Source: an uncultured Granulosicoccus sp.
Lineage (GTDB): Bacteria > Pseudomonadota > Gammaproteobacteria > Granulosicoccales > Granulosicoccaceae
Length of the DNA: 64,000 bases
Direction of reading: 5' to 3'
NCBI GenBank assembly: GCA_947499955.1
Contig: CANMQI010000007.1
Location: 186,001-250,000, forward strand
The stretch's first letter is position 1. Every line of letters begins with the position of its first letter. Made by a program: the position numbers and the translations under genes. The notes below the pieces were generated by a model. It had not been told where the DNA came from, searched no databases, and saw only the letters and a list, made by a program, of their open reading frames with translations. Below, in pieces: positions 26,019 through 35,486 of this stretch.

Positions 26019-26606
26019 ATGAGCAAGGATAGACACGACATTCTCGATGCCGCCCTGAAAGTATTCATTCGTTACGGCTTTCGTCGTACCACGATGAGTG
26101 ATCTGGCCAAGGAAGCTGGCATGTCCCGTCCTGCGCTGTATCAGCAGTTTGCGAACAAGGAGGACATCTTCCGGGCCGTGGCAATCGACTATGTGACGCG
26201 GGCCGGGGAGGAAGTGGACGCCCGTATCGACGCGTACGAGTCGGTGGCCGACAAACTCTTTTTTATTATGGATATCTGGTTGGTGAACCCCTTCGAGCTG
26301 ATTCACTCGGCGCCGGATGCGCGTGAATTGATGGATAGCACGCACGACTTTGTCAGTGATGTCATCGAGGACAGCCATCGGGGCATCGAGTCCAGTGTGG
26401 CGGGTGTGCTGGCATCCCGCAGTGACGCCCTGGCAGCCCATGGCCTGACGCCTCAATCCATCGGCCGGGTGATCACCGCCTCAGCCATGGGCTTCAAGGA
26501 CTATGCGCACAACATTGATGAATTGCGGGTGTTGATAGACGGGCTGGTCAGGATGAGTGTTGCGCTCGTGGGGGCTCAGCCATTCGCGGGTGCTGACAAG
26601 GCGTAG
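26019..26606 (+). CDS. TetR-family regulator, probable repressor of the RND pump
   Basis: This 195-residue DNA-binding protein starts at the ATG at 26019, giving MSKDRHDILDAALKVFIRYG. The long in-frame extension back to 25680 is antisense to the adaptor gene and is not coding. The helix-turn-helix is TTMSDLAKEAGMSRPALYQQ at about residues 25-45. The ligand domain is variable. It is divergent from the RND operon and most likely represses it, releasing on binding a pump substrate. That is the usual arrangement, not shown here. Confidence 0.9.
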   Translation: MSKDRHDILDAALKVFIRYGFRRTTMSDLAKEAGMSRPALYQQFANKEDIFRAVAIDYVTRAGEEVDARIDAYESVADKLFFIMDIWLVNPFELIHSAPDARELMDSTHDFVSDVIEDSHRGIESSVAGVLASRSDALAAHGLTPQSIGRVITASAMGFKDYAHNIDELRVLIDGLVRMSVALVGAQPFAGADKA

Positions 26607-26690
26607 TGTCTCCTTCATGCGAACCCCGATCGAAGCAGTCTGTGCTGCGACGACCGGGGTGTTGTTGCCTGGCCGGAATGCGGATCAGCG

Positions 26691-27602
26691 TCAGAACGGC
26701 GCAAAGCTGTCCGATCTGGTCTCTGGCACGCTCCAGCGCTGATGCGGATCAATGTTCTCCTGCGATGCACCGCGCACGGGTATCTGGCCATTGTCCCCAT
26801 AGAGCCAGAGCACGAAATTGTAGCGTTCGCCCCGCGTTATCGGCTCGGATGCATGGGGGACGCTGCCGTGATGAATCAATGCGGTACCGGGTGCGAACGT
26901 GATCTTGTCCACCTTGCGCGTCTTCGGATCGAAGAAGCTGACAGCAGACCCTTCGAAATCTTCTCCGGGCAGGTTCAGATTGATGTTCAAGGTCACCGCA
27001 GAGGCGTCCGAATGCGCACGCAGTGACATGTCCTTGTTCTCCTGCCAGTGAATGGAGAAGCCGAAGGTCTGTGTGTCATACCCCATGACGTCCGGAAACA
27101 GCAGGCGCGAGACAGGGCGCATATAGGCGTCCATCAGGTCGCGATAGAACGCCTGGAAGCTCGGCGCAGCCAGATAGCCCTCGGAACGAGAGTCAAGCAT
27201 GGCCCCTCCGCGATTCAGAACGATACCGTAAGGAGGGCGCAAGGGGATTTGCGCATGAGCAACCTGATCCAGGTAGCTGCGCAGGATCCCGAGGCGTTCC
27301 GGATCGAAGAACTGAGCCTGATAGACATCGGGAAAGACTTCCGTCCACACGTCGCGAACCGCCGTTTCCCGGGTGGGATCTTCCCAGGCCTGTTCTATGG
27401 CGTTGCGCAGCCGTGGGTCGTACAGGCTGCGATCCAGCATCAAGCCTTGATGCCCGGCGCCTTCTTCCCATTCCTTCCAGGCATCCTTGAAAAGCTCCCT
27501 GTTCTGTTCCCAGAACTGTTGTACCGAGGGTGCTCGTTGAAGCATGGCTTCCCGGTTGGGTCGTTCCACCGCGCGAGCGCGTTCCAGCGTAGTAAGTGAC
27601 AT
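26691..27602 (-). CDS. 2-oxoglutarate/Fe(II)-dependent dioxygenase family protein
   Basis: This cytoplasmic oxygenase has 303 residues. The Fe(II) triad is visible as H197-x-D199 in LRAHSDAS and H250 in SVPHASEP. R260 in RGERYNFVLWLYG would hold the 2-oxoglutarate carboxylate. The long N-terminal 120 residues are helical. The jelly-roll core resembles prolyl/lysyl hydroxylase-like (PKHD/PLOD-type) enzymes. Substrate unknown. A GGAG site lies 9 bp before the ATG. The gene stands alone next to a metallothionein gene on the opposite strand. Confidence 0.83.
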   Translation of the reverse strand: MSLTTLERARAVERPNREAMLQRAPSVQQFWEQNRELFKDAWKEWEEGAGHQGLMLDRSLYDPRLRNAIEQAWEDPTRETAVRDVWTEVFPDVYQAQFFDPERLGILRSYLDQVAHAQIPLRPPYGIVLNRGGAMLDSRSEGYLAAPSFQAFYRDLMDAYMRPVSRLLFPDVMGYDTQTFGFSIHWQENKDMSLRAHSDASAVTLNINLNLPGEDFEGSAVSFFDPKTRKVDKITFAPGTALIHHGSVPHASEPITRGERYNFVLWLYGDNGQIPVRGASQENIDPHQRWSVPETRSDSFAPF

Positions 27603-27883
27603 GATCGTCGTGACTCCTCGTTGTTGGGTAACATTCTGCTGAGAAGGACTATATGCCTATTTGTTTTCGATATAAGCGGGCGGATAGTGAAGTCAGAATT
27701 CGTGAAACGAATGAAATCGATTCTGTTTCATGGATGGATTTACCGGGATAGGCGAGTCCTTGCAGGCTTCCGGGACCGGATGAGGCTTCGTGCGTCAGGG
27801 CGTGCTGAACCCTTTGCAATCGGGTCATGGCGAGCTCAGCGCTGGCTATAATTCAGAAGGACTGTGGTAACAGGAGAGATGAC

Positions 27884-28075
27884 ATGGCAGGTTCTCAACA
27901 CTGTGCGCATGAACCGTGCAAGTGCACGATGGGGCCGGAAGGCGGGATCAAGGCTGACGATGGCCGTCGGTACTGTTCGATCGGTTGCATGGAGGGGAAG
28001 GGTTGTGAGTGCCCCGATTGCAGTTGTCGAATGGATACGGTGGACGACAGCGCCTCTGAGATTCCGATGATCTGA
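27884..28075 (+). CDS. Bacterial metallothionein (SmtA-like)
   Basis: This small cytoplasmic metal-binding protein of 63 residues sequesters Zn, Cd or Cu. Nine Cys are visible (7, 12, 14, 31, 35, 41, 43, 46, 48) with the family pattern CAHEPCKC ... YCSIGC ... CECPDCSC and His at 6 and 9. That matches cyanobacterial and pseudomonad SmtA/BmtA in number and spacing. I chose the ATG at 27884 for its AGGAGA site. The frame back to 27827 is not conserved. No SmtB-type regulator is adjacent. Confidence 0.9.
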   Translation: MAGSQHCAHEPCKCTMGPEGGIKADDGRRYCSIGCMEGKGCECPDCSCRMDTVDDSASEIPMI

Positions 28076-28118
28076 GCTCGTGTCCGGTGCTGATCGATGT
28101 ATACGGAGGTTCTGACAA

Positions 28119-28418
28119 ATGACGACAGTAGCTACACGACAGTTCCGGATCAGAGGGCGCGTCCAGGGCGTGGGTTTTCGCTACTGGACACAGAGGGAAG
28201 CTCAGAGACTGGGTCTGAGCGGTTGGGTGCGCAATCTTCCGGACTACTCGGTGAAGGCTGAAGCTGCTGGCAGTGACGAACAGCTGGATGAGTTCCAGCG
28301 CTGGCTGCAACACGGTCCACCGGGTGCGCGCGTGGATCAGCTAGAGGTATCCGCTGTGGATGAGGATGAGTTGGCGGGACAGGCAGGGGATTCTGTGAGT
28401 TTCGTGATTCTGCGTTGA
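28119..28418 (+). CDS. acyP: Acylphosphatase
   Basis: This small enzyme hydrolyses acyl phosphates such as carbamoyl phosphate and 1,3-bisphosphoglycerate. It has 99 residues, the usual length. The signature GRVQGVGFRYW carries the catalytic Arg21, and GWVRNLPD carries the catalytic Asn39. A GGAGG site lies before the ATG. It starts 43 bp after the metallothionein gene, so the two may share a transcript. It is convergent with the DUF1206 gene. Confidence 0.94.
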   Translation: MTTVATRQFRIRGRVQGVGFRYWTQREAQRLGLSGWVRNLPDYSVKAEAAGSDEQLDEFQRWLQHGPPGARVDQLEVSAVDEDELAGQAGDSVSFVILR

Positions 28419-28490
28419 GTTGGATGGGGTCAGCAGTGTAGTGTAGAGCACGTTTGTCATGTTTGAAATCGAAGGTCTCGTACTGACCAC

Positions 28491-29333
28491 CTACTCAAGC
28501 TGCTCCTCGAACTCCGCATCCTCGACATTGATCGGTCGCCACAAGGCTTCGCAGGCGGAGTAGGCAGAGAACAGTAGTAGGCCTACCCCCAGCAGAACCA
28601 ACAAGAGATTGCCGGCAGGTAGTTGCTGGACGAAGTCCAGTGCTTCACTCAGACCTGGCGGTTGGAGCTCGGTGGGGTTGACCGTCATGAATCTGTAGAA
28701 CAGCAGCAGCGAGATGAGAGCGAACACAGTGCCTCGTGCGCTCAGTGCCAGTTTCGCAATCGGGTGTAGCAGGTCCATGTTGGCTGCTGTCTGATCGAAA
28801 TGCTCGGCATAGCCTTCGGAATACGCCTGATACCAATGGGCGATGGCAATGCCGGCGGTGACCACCAGCATGATGAACAGCACAGGTTTGGTACCGACAA
28901 TGGAGGCGATGCTATCGGCCAGGTCTGTCGATGATTCTGATCCGCCGGAGGGGAGAATGCCGAGCAACGACAGCGCATAGGCGATCAGCACACCAAACGT
29001 CACGGCACCGGCGAAACGAGCCCCTCGCACTGCCAGCCCTCGCGGGGACCATCCATGAGAGTCGGTATCCAGCAGCGATTGGATGAGACGCCACAGCACA
29101 TAGCCGGACATACCAACAATCAACAGCCCGACCAGTACTTTCCCGAAGGGTTGTTCCAGCAACAGGCGCAGCACACCCCTGCTGTCAGTCTCCCCACTAT
29201 GCCCCAAACCGGACAGAATGGCGAAGACACCAATGATGAAATTCACCAGACTGCGGGAAACGTAGCCGGTGCGTGCCAGTTTGCGTATCCAGTCATGAGA
29301 GAGGTACCGGGAAACAGAAGGATCAGTGCTCAT
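28491..29333 (-). CDS. DUF1206 integral membrane protein
   Basis: This 280-residue membrane protein has six predicted helices arranged as three two-helix repeats. Each starts with the DUF1206 motif: WIRKLARTGYVSRSLVNFII at the start, then GLAVRGARFAGAVTFGVLIA, then LHPIAKLALSARGTVFALIS. Function is unknown in the family. The C-terminus is acidic (NVEDAEFEEQLE). It is convergent with acyP, 72 bp apart. Confidence 0.87.
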   Translation of the reverse strand: MSTDPSVSRYLSHDWIRKLARTGYVSRSLVNFIIGVFAILSGLGHSGETDSRGVLRLLLEQPFGKVLVGLLIVGMSGYVLWRLIQSLLDTDSHGWSPRGLAVRGARFAGAVTFGVLIAYALSLLGILPSGGSESSTDLADSIASIVGTKPVLFIMLVVTAGIAIAHWYQAYSEGYAEHFDQTAANMDLLHPIAKLALSARGTVFALISLLLFYRFMTVNPTELQPPGLSEALDFVQQLPAGNLLLVLLGVGLLLFSAYSACEALWRPINVEDAEFEEQLE

Positions 29334-29584
29334 GTCTCGATGCTGGTCATAGGTGGGGAATTCGATTCACTGTGCGACGGATGATGGAGGGCTGTAGTGA
29401 TCTCCGGGTGCGACTCAGTCAGAACCCACCGACATCTACAGGCAAGATTTCCGTGCAGACCGTCTGACACTGCCATTGAGGTTCTGGCAAAGATACTCTG
29501 GCGTGATTGCGTCTCTCACCGCCTTGTACCGAATACACACCATACGCTCCATCGTGGCCGCCAGTGTAGCGTTACAGGGTGCCA

Positions 29585-30241
29585 TTACCTGGTAATCCTC
29601 CAGGGCACCTGCACGGCCCTGAGCGTCGCAGGATAGGTGTCGCGTTCGAACGCCAGCAGATAGCCATCCAGTGCCGAGCGATCAAACGGCCAGGGGGAAA
29701 CTCGTACACGCCCTTCGCCGTTCAGTTCGATACTCACCTTGCGGCGCTGCTGACTCCCACGTCGCGGATATACCGAAACCTCGGTGCTGAACGGTCGTTC
29801 AAAACAGAAGTGGAAGGCCACGCTGTCGCAGAAAGCCGTCACGGTATCAGCGCGCAGGTAGCACTCTTCGCTGATTCCTGTCGCGGAGGCGAGGGCGCGA
29901 ATGCGCCTGCGGCATTCTGTCTTCAGGTCGGCATGTTCCTCGTCATCCATCAGTCTCAGCGCGTGGTGCTTGATGACGGTTTCGGCAATACGATCGGTCA
30001 GCTCGGTATCCATGAGCCGCTCCAGGGTCAAGGCGCGCTCGGCGGCTGACATGGCACCGATGACAAATTCATCGCAGGTGCCAAACCCCAGATCGTGCAG
30101 GGCCACGCCGGCATTGAAAGAGTCTGACGGCAGCTCAGGACGGTCGAATTCCTCATTTCCCCAGTGGCTGGCCAGCGTACCGGCCAGGCGCATGTGCTCG
30201 TACTGGGTGAAATTGATCGGGCGACGTGTTGATGCAAACAT
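29585..30241 (-). CDS. DUF3891-family protein
   Basis: This soluble 218-residue protein has the DUF3891 opening: ITQxxHxxLAGxLAxHWG appears as FTQYEHMRLAGTLASHWGN. AGVALHDLGF follows, an HD-phosphohydrolase-like His-Asp pair, and an all-helical core. The His/Asp pattern suggests a metal-dependent role, but no activity is established. The C-terminal part is basic and strand-rich. It is divergent from the small acidic protein gene downstream. Confidence 0.75.
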   Translation of the reverse strand: MFASTRRPINFTQYEHMRLAGTLASHWGNEEFDRPELPSDSFNAGVALHDLGFGTCDEFVIGAMSAAERALTLERLMDTELTDRIAETVIKHHALRLMDDEEHADLKTECRRRIRALASATGISEECYLRADTVTAFCDSVAFHFCFERPFSTEVSVYPRRGSQQRRKVSIELNGEGRVRVSPWPFDRSALDGYLLAFERDTYPATLRAVQVPWRITR

Positions 30242-30426
30242 GCAGCAAGACTACCGCATTTTCTGGGAATGGCTGCCTGCAGATATTCGCCTTTCAGCAA
30301 ATCGTGATGGCAATTGTCGATGCAACAGACGACCTCTGCCATGTAATAGTTTCAGAATCGAGGTCTCATGCAACGCGTGCATCTGAATCAGGATAATTTG
30401 TGTCTGACACAAGGGACACGACCACC

Positions 30427-30648
30427 ATGACAAATCCTGACAAACCATCTTCGGACGACGAGCGTCCTGTCAAACAGGACAAGGATACAAGCAACAACGA
30501 ACAGCCGGAGAAGGACAAGGCTCCCGGGGAGCACGATGAAAGTGCCTACCCGAATGATGATTACTGGGAGAACGGTGAAGGGAAGAAGTCCAGGATGCCG
30601 CCCGACGAGACGCCCGAGCCGGATAATGGCTATCGATGGGAGTCTTGA
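30427..30648 (+). CDS. Small acidic, low-complexity protein
   Basis: This 73-residue hydrophilic protein is rich in Asp, Glu, Pro and Lys, beginning MTNPDKPSSDDERPVKQDKD. No domain or membrane segment is visible and it is probably disordered. I chose the ATG at 30427, with an AGGGA-like site upstream, over the GTG at 30400. Support is moderate because composition alone can mislead. Confidence 0.5.
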   Translation: MTNPDKPSSDDERPVKQDKDTSNNEQPEKDKAPGEHDESAYPNDDYWENGEGKKSRMPPDETPEPDNGYRWES

Positions 30649-30689
30649 CCAAAGCCGTTGCAACGGTATAGCTGTATCAGGACAGCAAT

Positions 30690-33623
30690 TCAGGCGCTGG
30701 CTGCATCGTACTGTCCCAGCACCTCCATCAGTTCGTTCAATGAAACCGGTTTGACCAGATGATGGTCAAAGCCTGCAGCCAGTGAAGAGCGTTCGTCCAC
30801 GGACGATGAATGACCAGACAAGGCAATATATCGCGCCTTGTCGAGACCGGGTACGGCTTTCATGACCTTGATCAGATCAAGGCCGCTCGTATCCGGCAGA
30901 TTGATATCGAGCAGCACGATCGCAGGTTTTGCCTCTTCAGCCCGCTGCAAGGCGTTGGCTCCATTGTCGGCCGTAACGGTGTCGAAGCCTTTCTGATTGA
31001 GCAGCCTCTGGTACAGGCGGGTGAGATCGGGCGCGTCATCGACGACCAGAACGCGAGTACGCGCGGACGCCTGATCGTCTGTCTGTAACTGGCAATGAGC
31101 ATCGGGGGTGGGTTCAGTTGCCGTGTTTGTCGGCGCCGCGTCAGTGGTCTCTTGCAGATAGGGGGCAACGGTGCGAAGTACCGATCGTGCATCAATGGGT
31201 TTGCTCAGAAAGGCATTACAACCACTGTCGATGCAACGCGCAATGTCACTCGGCATGACGTTGGCCGTCAGCGCAATGATCGGTCGGTCGAACCCCAGTT
31301 CGCGCAGTCGTGTCGCGCAGCGGTAACCGTCGAGTCGTGGCATATGCATGTCCAGCAGCACCAGGTCAGCGAGTGGCTCGGTGCCGGCAATCATTCGTTC
31401 AACCCGATCGATGGCCTGCAAGCCGTCGTCGCCGGTGACGACAGAGGCGCCCGCATCTTCGAGATATTGCACAATCAGATAACGCAAATCGGCATGGTCC
31501 TCGACAACCAGAACGAGCGAGCCTTGTCTGATTGATTCCGGTTCAGCAGTGCTAGTCTGGCTATCCTCTGGCGAATGATCAACCAGCGGTTTCCGATCCT
31601 GAGGCAAGTGCGCATCAATCGAGAAGGAAAAGCAGCTGCCCTTGCCAAGGGTGCTCTCGACAGTAATTCTGCCACCCAGATAAGCGGCCAGTCGCTGGCT
31701 GATTGCAAGACCAAGACCGGTCCCACCAAATTGTCGGTTTATGGATTCGTCACCCTGACTGAAGGGCAGAAACAGTCGACTCAACTGTTCCCTGGACATG
31801 CCCGTACCAGTGTCGACGATCGAGAAACACAGTTGCGGTTTGGCATCATTGACGACGCGTACCCGCAACTGCACGGAGCCTTTTTCAGTGAATTTGACGG
31901 CATTCCCGATCAGATTCACCAGAATCTGTTTGAGCCTCTGTGGGTCGCTGCGGATGAGCGCAGGGGCGGCGCTCTGGAAAATGACCTCGAAATCGATGCC
32001 TTTCTCGGATGCCCGCACAGCCATCATGGATTGAACATCGTCAATGAGTTCCTTGAAGGGGAACTCGACGTGCTGTATGTCGAGCTTGCCGGATTCTATT
32101 TTCGAGATATCGAGAATGTCATTGATGATGTCCAGCAGAAACTGGCCATTGCGTTTGATGATCTGCAGGTATTCAGCCGGCTCCTCGTCATCGATTTTCA
32201 TGGCCAGTAGATCGGCATAGCCCAGTACCGCACTCATGGGCGTACGAATCTCATGACTCATATGGGCCAGGAAGGCACTCTTGGTCTCGTTGGCAACCTC
32301 TGCCTGGCGTCGTGCATCGTGCAAGGCTTGCTGCACCTCGCGTTCAGCCGTGATGTCCGTGAATGTACCGATGAACTCGGTGGGTACCGGAGTCCCTCCC
32401 TGACAGGTCACGATGGTGCGACTTTGCAGCCGCACCCAGCGACAGTCTCCCTCGCGGCACAGGAGTCGGGCCGTCGTGTCGATGCGTGTATCGTCACTGC
32501 CCTGAAGCGCTTGCCGGTAGAGGGCTCCCAATCGCTCGCGATCGTCTTCATGGAACAGGTCGGGCACCTCACTGATGTCAGGTTCGGGGCCTTCTCCCCA
32601 CTCGACCAAAGCCCGGAATTCCTTTGAGAAAATCACCTGGTTCTTCTCCAGGTTGACGTGCATCAACGCCAGCCCTGCGGCCTCTATGGCCAGGTTCAGG
32701 CGCTCCTGACTGATACGAATCGTTCGTTCCTGTGTCACCCGATCAGTCACATCGGCGCCTTCGACGAAGATGCCGGTGACCTTGTCGGCTGCATCACGGA
32801 TGGGCTGGTAGATGAAGTCCAGGTAGCGTCTGACCTTCTGGCCGGTTGCGCTGATGACGAATTCGATAGGGGCTGCCTCGGCCACATAGGCCCTGCCGTG
32901 TCGATAGACCTCATCGAGAAGTTCCTTGAAGCCCTGTTCGCGCAGGTCCGGAAACAGATCAATCACGGTGTCGCCGACGGCAATCTGACGCTGGACAAGT
33001 TCGCGAAAGCGCGTATTGGCGTAGGTGAATCGGTGTTCCGGCCCTTCCAGCACGCACATGAAGCCAGGCGCTTGTTCAAACAGGTTGCGCCAGCGTGCAT
33101 CAGCGAGACGCAGTTCCTGTTGTACCTGCATCTGCTGAGTGGTTTCGGAGCAGACAACGAGCACGCCGCCCACCTTGAATGGCGCATCAGGATCGTAGAC
33201 CGGGCCATAGCTGTAGGTCCAGTACACCTCTTCGAGCTGACCGTGACGAATGATGGGAATGAGCTGATTTTCATGCCAGGTGGATTCTCCACCGGCCATT
33301 ACCTGTTCCATCTGTGGGCCGATGATCGGCCAGATTTCTGTCCAGGCCTCGCGACCCGGACTGCCAAGTATGGAGGGATGCTTCTCCGGCCCCAACGATT
33401 CCGAATAGGCATCATTGTAGAAGCAATAGTGCTCGGGACCCCAGAAGATGAACATGGGGTGTCGGGTGGTCAGGAGCGTGCGCAGGGTGATCTGAAGCGG
33501 CACGGGCCAGTGGCTGGCATCGCCCAGCGGCGTACGACTCCAGTCCAGAGCGCGCATACGCGAGCCCATCTCACCACCACCTTTGAGAAAGCCGGGCTGA
33601 CGCTCGCTTTTATCGTGATCCAA
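30690..33623 (-). CDS. PAS-containing hybrid histidine kinase with two receiver domains
   Basis: This 977-residue cytoplasmic sensor kinase has no membrane segment. A PAS-like N-terminal module (FLKGGGEMGSRMRALDWSRT, about 10-165) is typical of soluble hybrid kinases. Two more PAS domains follow (about 175-300 and 305-435). The HisKA box has phospho-acceptor His457 in MSHEIRTPM, and the HATPase has its G-boxes about 570-675. Receiver 1 carries Asp758 (LLDMHMP) and receiver 2 carries Asp906 (LLDINLP). No HPt domain or DNA-binding partner is encoded alongside, so phosphate must pass to unlinked proteins. The gene stands alone. Confidence 0.93.
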   Translation of the reverse strand: MDHDKSERQPGFLKGGGEMGSRMRALDWSRTPLGDASHWPVPLQITLRTLLTTRHPMFIFWGPEHYCFYNDAYSESLGPEKHPSILGSPGREAWTEIWPIIGPQMEQVMAGGESTWHENQLIPIIRHGQLEEVYWTYSYGPVYDPDAPFKVGGVLVVCSETTQQMQVQQELRLADARWRNLFEQAPGFMCVLEGPEHRFTYANTRFRELVQRQIAVGDTVIDLFPDLREQGFKELLDEVYRHGRAYVAEAAPIEFVISATGQKVRRYLDFIYQPIRDAADKVTGIFVEGADVTDRVTQERTIRISQERLNLAIEAAGLALMHVNLEKNQVIFSKEFRALVEWGEGPEPDISEVPDLFHEDDRERLGALYRQALQGSDDTRIDTTARLLCREGDCRWVRLQSRTIVTCQGGTPVPTEFIGTFTDITAEREVQQALHDARRQAEVANETKSAFLAHMSHEIRTPMSAVLGYADLLAMKIDDEEPAEYLQIIKRNGQFLLDIINDILDISKIESGKLDIQHVEFPFKELIDDVQSMMAVRASEKGIDFEVIFQSAAPALIRSDPQRLKQILVNLIGNAVKFTEKGSVQLRVRVVNDAKPQLCFSIVDTGTGMSREQLSRLFLPFSQGDESINRQFGGTGLGLAISQRLAAYLGGRITVESTLGKGSCFSFSIDAHLPQDRKPLVDHSPEDSQTSTAEPESIRQGSLVLVVEDHADLRYLIVQYLEDAGASVVTGDDGLQAIDRVERMIAGTEPLADLVLLDMHMPRLDGYRCATRLRELGFDRPIIALTANVMPSDIARCIDSGCNAFLSKPIDARSVLRTVAPYLQETTDAAPTNTATEPTPDAHCQLQTDDQASARTRVLVVDDAPDLTRLYQRLLNQKGFDTVTADNGANALQRAEEAKPAIVLLDINLPDTSGLDLIKVMKAVPGLDKARYIALSGHSSSVDERSSLAAGFDHHLVKPVSLNELMEVLGQYDAASA

Positions 33624-33795
33624 GGTTCATCCCTGTAGTTTCAAGTACAGCGCGACTGCGCGGCAATGCGCAGCAACCCCAGTGACCCGGCGACCAATCA
33701 TGCATTATGGTTGATCATGACAGGAGGCGTTTCACCACCTTTGCAGATAGTACAAATCCTTGTGTGAATGGTCAATCGCGACTGTCAAGCTACGC

Positions 33796-33816
33796 GCAGG
33801 CGGCATTGCCGCTTGC
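33796..33816. terminator. Hairpin after the fatty-acyl-AMP ligase gene
   Basis: GCAGGCGGCA (33796-33805) pairs with TGCCGCTTGC (33807-33816) with one G-T pair, 15 bp after the operon's last stop on the minus strand. No T-run follows, so efficiency is uncertain. Confidence 0.35.
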
Positions 33817-33830
33817 CCGAAAGCGGCGCC

Positions 33831-35477
33831 TCACAAGCGGGAAACAGCGGAACTGACGGGTGAAACGGGTGGTGGTGACAATTTTGTAAACTCGCCTGCG
33901 AGGTATCGAACCTTGAGTGCGTGGCGCTTGATCTTGCCACTGGTGGTTCTTTCAATGGTGCCACGGCTGACCATGACCACCTCTGCCACGGCCAGTCCCA
34001 GTTTCTGGCGAATCGTTGCTCGAAGATTGCGTCGAAGTGCATCCAGGTCACCCGCTGAACGGCTTTCTACAATCAGTACGAGCTGTTCGCTGCCCTCACC
34101 GGGTCTGCCAAAGGCGACGACGCCGCCGAGGCGTATGCCCTCGAGTGCCTGTACACACTCCTCTACGTCCTGAGCATGATGGTTGCGTCCGTTGATCACG
34201 ATGGTCTCCTTGCGTCTACCTGAAACATGCAGCTCACCCTCGATCAGAAAGCCTTGATCACCGGTGTCCAGCCAACCGTCTTCATGGGTTGATGGCTGCG
34301 GACCAGCCTCGCTCCAGATACGTCGGGCGACGCCCGGTCCTCGCACTTGTATGTCACCCTCCAGGCCGTCAGCCAACACGGCACAACCGGATGTGACGAT
34401 ACGAATGTCGGTATCCTTGACGGGCCGTCCTGATGAGACGGCAGTGCGGGTAGTGTCGTCGCCAGAGGTCGAGCAGCGTTGAATGACTCCGCGCTGCGGC
34501 GCTGACAGGGTCACGGCAACGGTTGCCTCGGCCAATCCGTAGCTCGGCGCGAAGGCCTGTTTGCTGAAACCCGTCGTTTCCAGCTGCCGGGCGAAGCTCT
34601 CCAGTACCTCCGGCATGACCGGTTCGCCACCGCAACCGGCCACTCGCCATGCGGATAAATCCCAGTTTCTGCTCTGCACCTTTCTGGCAGACCTGGCAGC
34701 CATTTCATAGGCGAAGTTCGGGGCATAGGAAATCGTTGCTCTTGTCTGACTCATCAGCTCCAGCCAGCGTCTGGGCTGACGAGCGAATTCCAGCGGTGGC
34801 AGAAACCAGGTGGATGCCTGAATCAGCACGGGCGTGATGAGAAAGCCCATCAATCCCATGTCATGATGAAAGGGCAGCCAGCTCAAGCCCCGGTCATGCA
34901 GCGGATCGATCTCCAGAGCGTGCTGAATGGCCAGTGCATTGTTGATGATATTGCCATGGGTCAGTTCAACGCCCTTGGGTGAACCGGTACTGCCGGAGGT
35001 AAATTGAATCAAGGCGGCGCTGTCAGCTGTCGGGTCACCCAGTTCCCGGGATTCATCACTGGACTGGATCTCTGACCAGGAGATCAGGCTCTCGAATGAA
35101 CGCCTGAACTGCAGGCGCTGGTGCAGGGCATCGGTGGTCAGTATGCATCCAGCCTTGCTTGTCGTGCGTATGCGTTCAATGTCGGCACAGTAGGCTGTCA
35201 GGTCTCCGGTCAGAGCAGGGGGCGGCACGGGGACTGCCACCAGGCCTGCGCGCACTACCGCCAGAAACAGCTGTAGAAACTGTTCCTGACCGGGAACTGC
35301 AATAACAACCCTGTCCCCGGGGGCATGCCCCAGCGCGCATAGCTTGCCGGCAAGACTCCTGACGCGTGTGCGAAGCGCCTTGTGGCTGATTGTCGACTCG
35401 GGAGCCGAGCGTGATGTGAAATGGAATCCACGCTCGGGTTCACACAGGGCATCAATGGCATCGGCAAGAGTCTTCAT
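33831..35477 (-). CDS. Fatty-acyl-AMP ligase (FAAL), AMP-binding enzyme
   Basis: This 548-residue enzyme would activate a fatty acid with ATP to acyl-AMP for transfer to a carrier protein. Core motifs are LIQFTSGSTGSPKGVELTH (P-loop), LPFHHDMGLMGFLITPVL, APNFAYEMAA, CGGEPVMPE and PSYGLAEAT. The HHDMGL and PNFAYE forms are typical of FAALs and not of acyl-CoA synthetases. The C-terminal lobe has DTGDQGFLIEGELHVSGR and a Lys in TTSGKIKRH near the end. A GGAG site precedes the ATG. It begins 9 bp after the GNAT stop and is the last gene of the protease-ACP-GNAT-FAAL operon. The adjacent acyl carrier protein is the obvious acceptor. Confidence 0.9.
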   Translation of the reverse strand: MKTLADAIDALCEPERGFHFTSRSAPESTISHKALRTRVRSLAGKLCALGHAPGDRVVIAVPGQEQFLQLFLAVVRAGLVAVPVPPPALTGDLTAYCADIERIRTTSKAGCILTTDALHQRLQFRRSFESLISWSEIQSSDESRELGDPTADSAALIQFTSGSTGSPKGVELTHGNIINNALAIQHALEIDPLHDRGLSWLPFHHDMGLMGFLITPVLIQASTWFLPPLEFARQPRRWLELMSQTRATISYAPNFAYEMAARSARKVQSRNWDLSAWRVAGCGGEPVMPEVLESFARQLETTGFSKQAFAPSYGLAEATVAVTLSAPQRGVIQRCSTSGDDTTRTAVSSGRPVKDTDIRIVTSGCAVLADGLEGDIQVRGPGVARRIWSEAGPQPSTHEDGWLDTGDQGFLIEGELHVSGRRKETIVINGRNHHAQDVEECVQALEGIRLGGVVAFGRPGEGSEQLVLIVESRSAGDLDALRRNLRATIRQKLGLAVAEVVMVSRGTIERTTSGKIKRHALKVRYLAGEFTKLSPPPVSPVSSAVSRL

Positions 35478-35486
35478 CAGTGTCTC

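Noticed and set aside
32658-33638. 326-residue plus-strand frame opposite the two-receiver kinase
   Set aside because: Antisense to well-defined PAS domains; no start signal or family resemblance.
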